Shown: positions 1 to 11,372 of the stretch, piece after piece
Layout: the number at the start of each line of letters is the position of its first letter
Numbering within the stretch: position 1 is the stretch's first letter
Origin: Corynespora cassiicola
Lineage: Eukaryota > Ascomycota > Dothideomycetes > Pleosporales > Corynesporascaceae
NCBI GenBank assembly: GCA_022059125.1
Contig: JAEUWY010000020.1
Location: 1,798,001 to 1,862,000, forward strand
Reading direction: 5' to 3'
DNA: 64,000 nt
Made by a program: the position numbers and the translations under genes
The notes under the pieces: model-generated
Told to the model about the DNA's origin: nothing
Database searches by the model: none
Seen by the model: the letters and a program-made list of their open reading frames with translations, nothing else

Positions 1-118
1 CAGCAGCATAGCATCCAAATCAGGACCAGTCACATACAGTATTGTCACGTGTGCGCGGAACCTGGGCATCTGCGCTCCATACAAGAAGATATCAAAGCCA
101 GATACATAACTCTACAGT

Positions 119-1044
119 ATGCCGGAGACAACGAGCAAACCCGTCATTCTCGCCTTTCATGGCTCGGGAAGCAATGCCATGATCCATGGGATACAGTTGG
201 CTCGGCTAGTAAGGCATCTGAAAAGCACATTCAATGTTGTGCCGTTGGAAGGTATGCCCAAGAATTAGTTCTACATCTGCCCACAAACTTCGTCAACTTT
301 CGCATACATGCGTCTTTTGTTTCGCGAACAATCGAAATTCACCGACTGCGCCACCCTGCATCGAATTACACATGATCTTGGCTAACCATGCACACAGCCC
401 CTTACCCCAGTGCTGCTGGGCCCGGAGTACTCCCATTCTTCGAGGGCTGTGGCCCCTACAAACTGTGGGTCCACCCTTCCGAACAAGTCTCGATCGACGG
501 CATGAAAAGCGGCTCAGCAACTTCCAAAATGTCCGAAGCCACCGAGGACATCATTAAGAAGGCCGTGGCCGACGCCAAGTCCGAAGGCTCCAAGGTCGTC
601 GGCGTGCTCGGATTCTCGCAGGGCACGCGGGTCGTCGCGGGCTTGCTGAAGAGCGCCCAGATCAAGAGGGCCATTGAGAAAAGGGGGGGAAGCACCGAGG
701 GCCTGGAGTGGCTGGATTTCAAGTTTGGCATTAGTGTTTGCGGCAGCTATCCTCCGCCGTTGGTCCCGGAAAGCGTTTCCAAGGCGCTGGAGGCGAGTGG
801 CTTGGATGAGGCGGAGAAGAAGGAGGTCAACGGGGCGAAGATTCAGACCCCAACGATACACATCTCGGGAAATCAGGATGAGTGGCAATGGACGGGTAAA
901 ATGCTGATTGAGCAATGTTATGAGGAAGGAGAAGGGAAGAGTGATGTCAAGTATTTTGACATGGGCCATCATTACCCAAGTGATCCTGCGCAAACGGAGG
1001 GTATTGTGGATTGGGTGACAAAGACTTGGAAGGAGGTTAATTAG
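119..1044 (+). CDS. FSH-family serine hydrolase (alpha/beta fold)
   Basis: Two exons, 119..251 and 398..1044, encode 259 aa; the intron at 252..397 starts GTATGC and ends CACACAG, and the split codon restores the family phrase around APYPS. The N-terminus holds the beta-strand and oxyanion region (LAFHGSGSNA, residues 11-20). The mid-region GPGVLPFFEGCGPY is typical of FSH hydrolases. The nucleophile elbow GFSQGT places Ser at about residue 118, and the acid and base are probably the Asp in SGNQDEW and the His in DMGHHYP. Family knowledge: FSH enzymes are small cytosolic esterases or thioesterases, some of them in fungal polyketide clusters (CtnB/LovG type), others housekeeping. No biosynthetic neighbours are visible, so the substrate is unknown. 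There is no signal peptide. The first ATG at 119 was chosen because the hydrolase fold begins immediately after it. Confidence 0.88.
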
Positions 1045-3364
1045 ATGACCAATTGCTAAAGTAGAGGAGGTAAATCAAGATAGACCTGATAGATCTCTAG
1101 GCTTTGATTTGACTCAAAATCATTGCCATTCTTTTTGCTTCCGAAAAACCAGCAGATTGATTGAGCGAAACTGGGATGTGTAGAGAAAGAGGCCCATGCC
1201 ATCTCCACTGCCATTCATATCAATTTGCACTATCAATGCATCCATTTCATTTCTTCATTCGCTTACAGTCGTATATAAATACACCCACTTGCAGTCTTGT
1301 ACAAAAGTGTTGGGTTTGATTCCCGCTTTCTGGCCTGAAATCAATATCCAGCCATACTAATTCAACCCAAAGAAGGGTACACACAGGCACATTCGGAAAA
1401 CCTGGATACACATGCGCTTCTGATATAGATGTTACTGTGAATCCTTCTACCCTGCTCACGGGCCCGAACCCCCCTTTCCCCAAGAGTCAGCCGAACGGGT
1501 ACATACATCAGCATTATTCCGTTATATAGCAGAATTTAAGAAGACTATCCACCTTTTTCGGGGCCAAATTTTCCCACAAGAAGTGCCAACTAAATGGGTG
1601 GGCATTTAAAGCAGATGGCCACAAAAGGGAGGAGATGTGGCTCCGAGAGCGGCGGTGCAAGTTTCAGAACGGGTATATGGAAGGCATTAATACTAAATAG
1701 AGACATGGATGCAAATTCATCATATAATACAATGCAAAATATGGACGAGAGTATGCCATATTCGGCCGTTATATAGGCGAAGGGAAAGGCGTGGGAAAGG
1801 GAGGGGGCGCAGGCTATGTGGAGCAGGAGGCACGGTCTGACCCCATGAGACGCCAAACTCGACTAATAATCCAAGATTAGAAGACCGAGAAGTATATCGA
1901 TCAGGTGAGTTAAAGCAAGAAATAAGGGAAAGGAGGTCTTTGGGGTCAGCCCCATGGATGCTAGGGTCGAGCTGGACCACCGTTCTCATACTCGGCATCT
2001 TGGATTTGATTAAGGTGTTCGTGCCCAGGGACAAATCCATCCAGAATTAATAATGATAACATAGGACTGACTGTAGGGGAGGGATACCCTACCTGATGAT
2101 TGCATGGTACTACCAGAGCGGACCGAAGAGAATCAAGTAATTTATCAAGGGCATGTATCTTTGAGGAAACCAAGTCCAGTATTTACCCATGACAATTTTA
2201 ACTCTAGCCTGCGATCTTTCAAGCCCAATAATTCCCACACAGCCGCCCCAAAACAGCTCCCCGCATCCATGCACACCTTAACCGAGCTCACATACTCGAA
2301 TGCCTGCTGTGTTTGATTCGCCTCGCTTCCGGAAAGGCCGACGTAAATGCCGAGTTCCGCAAGCGCCGTCTCAACACTCAGGTCGCCGAACATGTCTTGC
2401 GTAGCGGACAACTAGGCATAGGTAGGCGAGAGGTCGGACGCGAAGTAGGCCTGCAACCCGGCATAATTGACTAGCATGCCAGTGTATCGGAAACTCGTAA
2501 CCAGTGCCGCAGCGGCGGTCGACTTATCGCTGATCTTCTTGATTTCGTACATGTTGGGAGTATATGGGCAAGCATTGAAAGTGTGACGGGGCAGCGACGG
2601 GCAGCGATACGCTAGCTTTGGATATACACGTAGATCTTTCTATTAGATTTCCCACTCCTCCTGACTCGCCATATTGAAAGGAAGTGGGGATTGGTTTCGG
2701 GTGTGTGCATCTGAAATCCAAGTCAATTGATTGTACTGGGAACTGGTTACCTGTTGCTCCATGCATCCGACATGATCTGTGGGGCGACGCGTCGTTTTCA
2801 TAGTCCCCTGTGGTTAGACTGGGGTATGTACCCTAATCAAGGAGATTCTACACGCACTGTTATGACGACTAGTCTAGATGAGAATATGGGTCTGGAGTTG
2901 GTGCCTTCCCATAAATGAAGTACGCGTGAAACTAACCAGCCGGTCGGTCCCAGAACGACAAGGTTGTTGTGTGCCATGTTACATTTCAATCAAGGAACAT
3001 CGATGATACTCGAATTTCCTCAACACAGCCAAATATCTCAATATGCCAGTTGAGTCATTGGTAGACGTATTGGCTAACCTTGGTAGGCTCAACCAAAAGG
3101 TAGAAGGGGTTAACAGCCTTTGCACCATGGACAGGGCACGTACATTGCGACTAGAGAATGACATACCACCCATGGGTATTATTCGCTTGATTTGTTGCTG
3201 AAGCTTTGCATGTCAAATTGGTACCTTCAATAATCATGCAAAGAAGACCAGACATAGTCTAGAGGTCTCAAGTCTATTATGTTGTGTACGACATGTTGCA
3301 AAATCAGCAATGTCTATGACTTTTCCATCTTTTCCAATAACCAACACATTTGATCAATAGAGAA
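1045..3364. other. Intergenic stretch, no intact gene
   Basis: About 2.3 kb between the FSH hydrolase stop and the nucleoside hydrolase stop (convergent genes). It holds no intact recognisable gene. Minus-strand coding-like pieces at 2145-2977 are listed separately. A 52-codon plus-strand ORF (3043..3201) has no recognisable features. Confidence 0.6.
2145..2977 (-). pseudogene. Possible decayed gene, function unknown
   Basis: On the minus strand an ATG at 2977 begins a short segment reading MAHNNLVVLGPTG, which resembles the first beta-strand of a Rossmann nucleotide-binding protein, followed by a plausible GTTAGT donor. Further along, an open segment starts with ATG at 2552 and runs 46 codons to one TAG at 2412-2414; the same frame then stays open to 2145, ending in a helical, non-repetitive sequence. 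I could not join the pieces into a working model and do not recognise a family. It may be a relic or chance open frames; confidence is low. Confidence 0.22.
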
Positions 3365-4791
3365 TTAGGTCAGGCCGTTGAAGACACCATCTCTTGCGAG
3401 ATCTTCACGTGACACTTTTGGCATTGGGCTGACCTTGTCTGCACGCTTCAAGCAGTCTTCAACATGTCCCCAAAACTTGGCAAGGTCGACGCCCCTCGGA
3501 ATCCTGCAGCCACCCTCTCCCTGTGCCAGCTTCGTCACCTTGGTCCTGCCGAGTTGGCCGACTTCTGATTGATTGACAGAGTGCGCACCTTCGGTGACAA
3601 TATCCACCTGAAAGCGTTCGCCGTCCTTATCATCAAAGATGTCCGGGTCGATGGCGACGGCTACTGCCAGGGGATCGTGAAGAGGTGGCCCTTCTGTGAT
3701 GGAAAACACTTCGGCATAGGTGCCCGCAAAGAAAGACATGATCTGCTGGAACAAAGCTCGGAGTGGAGATGGTGTTCGTTCAGTCATGGAAGTTGAAGGA
3801 TCAACAGGCTCATCAGACCCGAAGAGCAAAGTGTTCCTCACTGCCTTGGTGCCGAGGACCTGATGGCTCAGATCAAGCGGGATGAGTGAGGTCTTGGACT
3901 TCAGGATGGGATGCGAGAAGATAAAATGGGATGCTTCGGGATCGCACTTTAGGACGTTAGATGAGGCTCGAGTTATTGGTGCTCTCTTTGTGTACTCACA
4001 TAAATCTATCACGGTGTCAGCACCACTGCTCTTCTTACAAACATGGGATGGAGTGATACGTACGTTAAACTCGGCATATGCTGTCCAGTTCCCAAATCGC
4101 TCGCCTTCACCCTTTACCTTGCCCATGGGAGCATTGGTAAAGCCACCGCCTATAGCACCGCCCATGATGCTGAGGCCCTTGAGGTGCGCAGCTAAATCAG
4201 GGTATTTTTGAAAGACCAAGCCAATGTTGGTCAGCGTTCCGGTCGACACCAGCCATGCCGTGTTGGGCGGGGTTGCAATCAGGGCCTTGTACATGGCCTC
4301 GAGGTGGTCCACGTCGGTGGCAGCCGGCTCAATGGGCTGAGGGAGGAGCGTTACACCATCCAAACCCGATTCACCTGACACCAGTCAGCATACGTTTAGA
4401 TGCTATCACATTGTCGCCCTAGTACCGTGAATATCGGCTGCATGGACTGCCTCGCGCACAATTGGCTTCGAGGCGCCGGGATAAACCTTCACATCTCGTC
4501 TCCCGATAGCCTCCAGAATGCCCCTGGTGTTGAATGTAGTTTGATCGAGGGATGCATTGCCGTGGACGGTAGAAACGCCCAGAAGCTCAACCCGCGGGTC
4601 TTGGGCGCTGAGGAGGAGAGCGTAGGCGTCCTAACAGGGAGCCTTTTGTAAGCAATGTCGGGCGGTAGGTATGGTAGTAACGCACATCGTGTCCTGTATC
4701 CTGCGATGTGTCAGCATTGGAAGCGCACGCCGATGGAGGCGAGATACCATACGCAATCAAGCCAAAGAGGGATTTTGGAGCTGGCAGCCAT
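3365..4791 (-). CDS. URH1: Inosine/uridine-preferring nucleoside hydrolase
   Basis: Five exons on the minus strand (4753..4791, 4686..4700, 4426..4630, 4064..4374, 3365..3946) give 383 aa. The protein opens with IPLWLDC and then DTGHDDAYALLL (residues 14-25), the Asp-rich calcium and ribose site of nucleoside hydrolases (DxDxGxDDA). It continues with STVHGN, DIHGESGLDG, the TGTLTN and GLSIMGGA segments, EFN joined to CDPEA by splicing, and the C-terminal catalytic His region in GPPLHDPLAVAVAI. Family role: hydrolysis of the N-glycosidic bond of uridine or inosine for base salvage, in the cytosol. Exon 2 is only 15 nt yet encodes part of the metal site. The 117-nt intron at 3947..4063 is a multiple of three and contains no stop, so retention would add 39 residues between conserved blocks. 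The symbol follows the yeast uridine nucleosidase; substrate preference cannot be read from the sequence. Confidence 0.9.
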
Positions 4792-6075
4792 TGTGGTCAA
4801 TTGTTTTTCGAGGAGGGGTAGGAGGGGATGTGAGTGTGAGGGCGTGCGACAAAAGTCGGTAAGATTATTGGGCGCAGGATTGCGGCGTGGAAGTCGGACT
4901 CTCAGGGTCCAGGAAGTGGGATGTCGATCGGAGGGCTCCGAGGCCCAGCGCTGTCAACCTTCCCCGCCAAATGCGGCTTTGGCGTCTCCACTCTGACATC
5001 CGCTACACTTGCCCTCATTACCGCGCCGGGTCCCGTGTACTGGCGACTTTTACCAGTGCTGCGGCCATCGTTGAGGCTCGCACGTGCAACCTTGGTCGTA
5101 GTCAGTCCTTGCTGGTTTTTTGGTATAGATTTTGGATTGGGCATGGAGGAGACGCATCAACCGGCACAGACAGTATGTGAGAGGAAAAAAAAGATGAGCT
5201 GCCTACTTGTTTTTTTTTGTTCACCTACGCACACGATTACAGTCGGGTAGGATGTGTGTGGAACGCACAGGGCTTGTGCCGAATGGGGTGTTCGATCCCG
5301 CCTAGAACGCGAGTGTGTGTGTGTGATGGCGATCTTGATATCTGCTGTACAGAGGTGAGCATACGAGTGTCACAAGGGATGAAACTCAGGTACCCATATG
5401 TTGACATCTACGCAAGCCAGGTGACATGGCCGTGGCTTGCTCACTCCAGTCATCAGAGGCACATCATGCCGAGATTGCTGTGATTCCAATCTTCCAATCA
5501 GTGGACGACTACTCGATCGCATTGTTGGGTATCATTGGCGTGTGTCCCGCTCAGAGATTACCCGAGCGTAACACCCTCATGTCAAGCATGCTTTCTTTTT
5601 GCATTCGATGCCCAAGAAAAGAACGCATGCCTAGAACACTGGAAATATCTGTCGGTCTTGCCGAGGCAACACACCCTTGCGGGCCAGGACTGAAATGAGT
5701 TTGCGCCCTTTGGCTGCATGAAGCTACAAACTCTGGGGAAAGCAATTCCATGTCACTTTGCAGCCGGTTCCGCAGTCGGTCGGCCACAGGTGCGCATACA
5801 TGCTGGCTTACCATCCGTAAGCATTTGAATGGGTGGGCCTGGACCTGGCACATCCTGTTGTGGCATAGCGCGCATAGAGCCCCCTGTTTTAGCTTAGCTT
5901 CATCTCACTTGGGGCTTCTGCCATCACCGACTCCACGTGCTCGGTGGGATCTCCCCTCCAACTGACACTCTTCTCTTCATTGTTGAGACTCGAGCACCGT
6001 GGCGGATTGGCGCGAAAGGGCCACCGGTTCTACCCTGCTGTGCGCGACCCATGCCGACACGGCTCTACGACAACC
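4792..6075. other. Divergent intergenic/promoter region
   Basis: About 1.3 kb between the start of the nucleoside hydrolase (leftward) and the ferric reductase-like gene (rightward), so it probably carries both promoters. Small ORFs in all frames lack recognisable domains. Short T and A runs lie near 5188-5220. No RNA gene seen. Confidence 0.55.
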
Positions 6076-7911
6076 ATGGCCTTCGGATACGCCTTTGTCG
6101 ACCTGAATGACGAACAGAAACACGCACGCAGAGAGCTTCTCGACTGGTACCCGCTGGTAGCTCAATTTTCCGTTTTGTTTGTTCTTGCAGCCTTTCAGCT
6201 CTGCTTTTTCCTGTCCTGGCTTGCCCACTACGGCATTGAATATGAGCGGCCGCGGTCCCCCTCCTTCAACAAGCGGATCGATGGGAAATGGACGTGGCTG
6301 CGGAAGTCGCGGCAAGGGTTCCAGAAACTGGTGTGGTGGATGAAGACGCCCGTGATTGCGAATTGGGGGACCAGAGGGGAGTGGATCGGGGGTGCAGTGT
6401 GGACGCTATGGCTTTTGTATCTTTGCGTGGTCCAGACGGGCAACGGTAAGTCTCCGACTTCATCTACGTTAATCTATCTTGAGCCGCGACCCGGTGCCTG
6501 ACAGAGTGTAGATTACCTGCATTTGACCAAGCGCTTTGGAGCGATTGGCGGGTCGCAGCTGCCACTGCACTATCTGCTTGCCATGCGAGCGCCATATTCG
6601 CCCATCCAGTGGCTCACGCGACTGTCTCACGAGGAGCTGAAGTCCTCACACCAGATCCTAGGCCGCATCGTCTTCATTCTGTTTGTCTTGCACGCCATCT
6701 TCTACATGAACTTTTTCGTGCTTTCTGGGTTTCTGGCCAAGCGCATCAAGGACACCGATGTCATTTTTGGAATCATCAGCCTCATCCTCTTCTCCATCAT
6801 CAGCACCACAGCCCTGGGTAAGATTCGGAGATGGAATTACCGCGTGTTCTACCTATCACACATTGCCATATCCTTCATCATTGTGGTTCCGTTGTACATC
6901 CACGTCCATCACATACGCCTCTACGTCTGGGAAATTGTCGCCGTCAATGGCTTACATTTGATCACCCGTGCCGTCCGATCAAGAACGTACATGAGTTCGG
7001 TTAGATTGCTTCCAGGGACCAACCTTGTGGAGATCCGCATCCCATTGACGACCATGGCTTCTGCTCTGGCGTGGAAACCGGGCCAGCACGTGTATCTGAG
7101 AAGAACGGACGGAATATCGTACCCAGCGTCCATATTCGATTGGCGAACCAATCCCTTCACGGTTGCGTCGATTCCCGTCAAGGACAAGGAATTGCTTCTT
7201 GTGGCAAGGACCCTGAAGGGCAACACCAAGGGACTGGCAGATCTGGCCAAGTCACTTAGGTCGGCGGGCTCCGACGAAGCCCCCCGCATCCCAATGGCCC
7301 TCGAAGGGCCCTATGGCGCGTCGTCTTATCTGCCTGACTTTTCGCTCTTCGACAGGGTACTGCTGGTGGCGGGTGGAGTTGGGGCCACCTTTGTTATGCC
7401 GGTATACCGGAGCATCGTTGAATTCCACAATCCAGATCATGCGGGCGGCCCGCAGATACGATGCATATGGGCGGTGCAGAAGCTTGCAGAGACACAGTGG
7501 GCGTTCCCTGCGCATGACAAGGAAGAAGAGGAAGACGCAGACGTAGGTGCAGGCGCAGACGCAGATGCACAGTCACCGTTGTACAACCCCAGCACGGTCG
7601 AGGTTTTCGTGACACGCCCCTCGGGCCCAAGCCTGCAGGTAGGGGGGGCTGGAGAAGACGTGGAATTGGCCGAGGACGATCAATTGCTCTCCATGGAGGA
7701 GCAGATGGAGAAGCCGAGGAAGGGGATGACGGTGAAGTCTGGTAGACCCAAGATATCAGCCATTGTGGAGGAGGTGTTCAGCAAGGGGACCAGTGTTGCG
7801 GTCGTGTCGTGCGGCCCCAAGCCTCTGACAGACCAAGTACGTCGCAGCGTCGCAGCGTGGATTGCCCAGGGGCACGATGTGTATTGGCACGACGAGACAT
7901 TTGGGTGGTGA
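6076..7911 (+). CDS. Ferric reductase-like transmembrane oxidoreductase (FRE/NOX superfamily)
   Basis: Two exons, 6076..6445 and 6512..7911, encode 589 aa; the intron has a GTAAGT donor and TAG acceptor. Several hydrophobic spans precede the cytosolic part. Two helices carry heme-type His pairs, each with 13 residues between: in HQILGRIVFILFVLH and in HIAISFIIVVPLYIH. The flavin-binding barrel includes KPGQHVYL and NPFTVAS; the latter replaces the usual HPFT. NADPH-site motifs follow (VAGGVGATFVMP, then VVSCGPKPL near the C-terminus). An acidic Asp/Glu/Ala-rich insertion (around 7525-7570) sits within the NADPH domain. Family role: electrons pass from NADPH through FAD and two hemes across the membrane, usually reducing ferric or cupric ions at the surface. 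No iron-transport genes adjoin it, so iron uptake is inference from family. Confidence 0.88.
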
Positions 7912-9423
7912 TGGCCTTGTGCGGTTCAACAATATAGAGTCAGTGACCAATAGTAGGGCTGAGCAATTGGCCCTGGTGGTGGAACATTTATCCAGCCGAT
8001 CAACAGTGGAGACGGTGCTCGCGTGATGATGGCCGTCCCCAGACCCTGGTGGTTGGAGAGGTTTTTTCTGGATACGGGACGAAGCTGGAGAGTTGTGCGC
8101 GGGTGCGCGCCTGGGGGAACGCGTCGGGCCCAGCTCGATGCGATTGAAGGCTCCACAGAAGGCGTTGGATCGCTCCTGCAGGCTACTGTCCGAAGCATCG
8201 CCATCGGGAATGGCTTGGGAACATCGAAGCTTGTCATAACAGTTGTGCATTACATAGCCAGCGCCGGGGGGGACGGGCGGGCAACGGCGGGAGCAGCACG
8301 GGGCACCAATGGCAGATGACGAGTGTTAGACATTGCGGCCCCCCGGTATAAACAAGCAGTGTAAGGCCAGGCATGGGCAGATTAGTACAAGATTACACGG
8401 GAGGGCGCCCGCCGCGGCGGATATAGGAGGGCTCCAGGAGGCGTTAAGCTGGCTCCGCTCTCGCCCGTCCTCGCCCTCCCTCGCCCTCCTCCCCCCGAGC
8501 CCCCCGTGGAGACCAGACGCCCCTTCTCAGCACACTCGGCGAGCGGCGTAGAGGGTGCGGCGTCGCGGTCCCCTTTCGCAAGCAGCCTTCCCAGGGCAGG
8601 GAAGATTTGCTTCTGTCTATGCCGCATCGGACCCCAGCACATCACGGGCCAGGCGCGGATGAGGGCAGATTAGGGCAAATAGGGCAGGGAGACGGGCCCG
8701 GGCGGGCTGCAGCAAAATTGGCCAAGAGCGAATCATAGCGGCCACAGCGGCGACGCCCATTGGAGAGCCGTTGCACTCGAGCAGCCCTCAGACGGGCGCG
8801 CACTCTAGATCTCTTCTCGCAACTCCCTCCGCGCCCACTCATCGCCGGCCTCGACCTCTCTGCGCTGCGACTGGCCCGCCGTTGGAGACGCTGCATGCTT
8901 TTGCTGCCTCCTGCCCTTCGTTCACTGCCTCTTCTCTTTTTAACTTTCTCTATTAATCGGCGAGCAGGGAAGAGCCTGTGCCGGGCAAACACCACTCCCC
9001 CTCCTGCGCCTTGCACCCTGCTCCTGGCAGCTACCCACTGCCCGCCGGGCTTGCGACTCCGCCTGAGCCTCTGAGCCTCTCTCGTCGCCTTGTTTTTTTG
9101 TTTTCTCTTCTCCGTCCATGGCCAGCCTCGCTCCGTGGTAGCCCCAAGTACCAGCACCGCCCGCCGCCGCTTGTTGCTCCTCGTCCTCCTCTCCCGCCTA
9201 CCGCCTACCGCCTACCGCCTACCGCCTCCCCCATCGCCAGGCCCCCGGTCCTGTCGTCGCAGCCTCCACGCGGCACCCCTTCTGCCCCCCCCGTGCTGTG
9301 CAACCTCTCACCACGACTCCCTTCTCTCCCACGGCGGCATCCAGCCCGTCGTGCTGCTGCTGCTGTGCGCGCCGCTAGCCCGCTCCCACGCCCGTCGACG
9401 GTGACCGCATCGCAGCCCAACAC
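7912..9423. other. Long upstream region of the TeaR-like gene
   Basis: About 1.5 kb without a supported gene. The right-hand part (roughly 8900-9420) is strongly pyrimidine-rich with C/T runs, as in many fungal promoters and 5' leaders. It includes a 7-bp tandem repeat listed separately. The overlapping open frames here have low-complexity Pro/Ser/Arg composition and are probably artefacts of base skew. Confidence 0.5.
9194..9228. repeat. 7-bp tandem repeat (CCGCCTA)x4 plus a variant copy
   Basis: Four perfect CCGCCTA units at 9194-9221 followed by a variant CCGCCTC. It lies about 200 bp upstream of the predicted start of the TeaR-like gene, probably in its promoter or 5' leader. Confidence 0.9.
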
Positions 9424-11372
9424 ATGGCGGCTCTTGCATCGCCCCGCCAACCACCTCCCTCCGTCCAGCAATTGACGCCCCCGAGCAGCTCGCACGGCGG
9501 GAGGGGCTCGTGGGACTTTGCAGTGCCTCTGACCAGCGCCGTACGTACCCCAATCTGCACCCCGTGCATCCCATCTGCACCTCCATCTGGCCTCTCTTGA
9601 AACGGTCCCGTGCGTGTCGTCACTACACCGCGCTATCGACACCTGAGTCGAACCGTTCCGCGAGTAGCGCCAACTCAACTAAGGCCCGCACCCGCCACCA
9701 ATACCAACCACCACACGATTTAATCCCCGACTATATAGTCTGTCCCAACTTGCTGACCACCCCTATATAGAAGCCTCTCTACGTCGACCAGGAGCCTTTC
9801 ATGTCCGAAGACGTGCCCTCGGCGCAGCCCTACGCTCCCCGCCAGCCCCTCGCATCGCAACCAAACGGCCACCCGAATGGCTACTCCAAGCCCTCCCGCA
9901 CCAACACCCTCGAGTCGCAGCCGCAGTACTACGACGACGACCAGGGCCGCCATGTCGCCAACCTGCACAAGAAGCCAAGTGGCGACGTCAGCGCCATTGG
10001 CAGCGACCCAAACAGTGTCCTCGAACACTACAACAGCACCAACGGCGTCAACGGCACTGCCGGGCCCAAGAATGCCTCGCAGCCTTCAAGCCTAAAGGGC
10101 AAGAAGAAGCACAAGGGCCCCAAGTGGACCGATGCCGAGAGGGACGAGAACAACTGGATTCACCGAGACAAGCTCAAGGAGATCGAGAGTCGAGAGCTGG
10201 AGGAGTTCGGCTTCAAGGTGGGACGCGCTAGCCGATCCAACAGTCGGTCGCACAGCGCATCTCGTGCATCGCGAAACCGTACCAATTCTGGATCTACAGA
10301 CCGTGCACACAATGGAGAGCTTGACCCGCGACGCCTGGTGTCCCCCGCCCCCGCCGAGGAAGTGCTTGAGGTGGATGAAGAGCAAGACCACCAGAATTGG
10401 GACCTGAGGACCTCCGAGGAGATTGCGACTGAGAGGGAACGGATCGCACAGCGGAACATACCAGTTGCGAGGCCCGGCACCTCTCGCATCCCCATCGCTA
10501 AAATCAGCCCTGTCCCCGTGCCGCACACCGTTGTAGATCGGGATGCCCCGCTGCCGAGGTCTCGGACGAACAGTGCCAGCTGGAGTGGAGATCTTGCCTC
10601 CATGGGAGCCCGTGTCAGAAGTGGGAGTGTGTCTAGCCAAGTCATGTTGGATGACCCAGAGTTCGCTGTCCAAGACGACCAGCGGTCCCCTCAACAGACC
10701 AGCTTTAGCAATCGTACCTCACCGACCTTCAACACATCGCCTCAAAAGGCAAAGACGCCCGGCAAATCGAACCCCACTTCTGGTGCACGCAAGGCCAGCC
10801 AGCCGAAACTGCAACCCAAGCAACGGAATGCGTCTTCTACTTCTCCCATCAAGCGGCCCGGAACGGGCGGTGGTTCTCTTTCTCGGCCTGGCACGAGCCA
10901 TCGTCCAGAGGGCGAGGCTCCATGGATTGCGAGTATGTACAAGCCGGATCCACGACTCCCGCCGGACCAGCAGATCATCCCCACCCATGCCAAACGAATG
11001 CGGCAGGAACAATGGGAGAACGAGGGCAAGACCGGGTCTCTATACGACAAGGATTTCCGATTGCTCAACACCGATCAATTCAAGGACAAACGAGCCTCGC
11101 AGATTTCGCCCATTGACATTGAGAAGGCACAAGAGGATGGAACGTGGCCGCTGCCAAGCCCAACCAAGGGCGAACGCGGTGATGTGGTTGCCAAATCGCC
11201 AACAAACGAGCAAGGCGCTTACAAGCTGACCCCCACCATACCCCAGAGTCCTCGTGTGCCATCCCCACGGCCTAGAGAGCCCTCTCCAAAGCCTGCCAAG
11301 ACCACTCGGCTGCCAGAACCACCGGCCGAGCAAGAAAAGGAGAAGGGCTGCTGCGGCTGCACCGTCATGTAG
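9424..11372 (+). CDS. TeaR-like cell-end polarity protein with C-terminal CaaX box
   Basis: Proposed exons 9424..9540 and 9771..11372 give 572 aa. The large second exon is open from an ATG at 9801. I extend upstream because a frame-consistent first exon of 39 codons (ending SWDFAVPLTSA) is followed by a GTACGT donor at 9541 and a TATATAG acceptor before AAGCCTCTC (KPLYVDQEPF). The protein is mostly low-complexity Ser/Pro/Arg. A conserved-looking block KWTDAERDENNWIHRDKLK lies near the middle of the N-terminal half, and a second near APWIASMYKPDPRLPPDQQI. The C-terminus CCGCTVM fits a CaaX prenylation site (Cys569) with two nearby Cys that could be palmitoylated. From memory this matches Aspergillus TeaR and fission yeast Mod5, prenylated membrane anchors for Tea1-type cell-end markers. 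The coding call is strong; the TeaR assignment is moderate. Confidence 0.75.

Noticed and set aside
5281..5310. TTCGATCCC resembling a tRNA B-box
   Set aside because: T-stem has two mismatches and no D-arm lies upstream.
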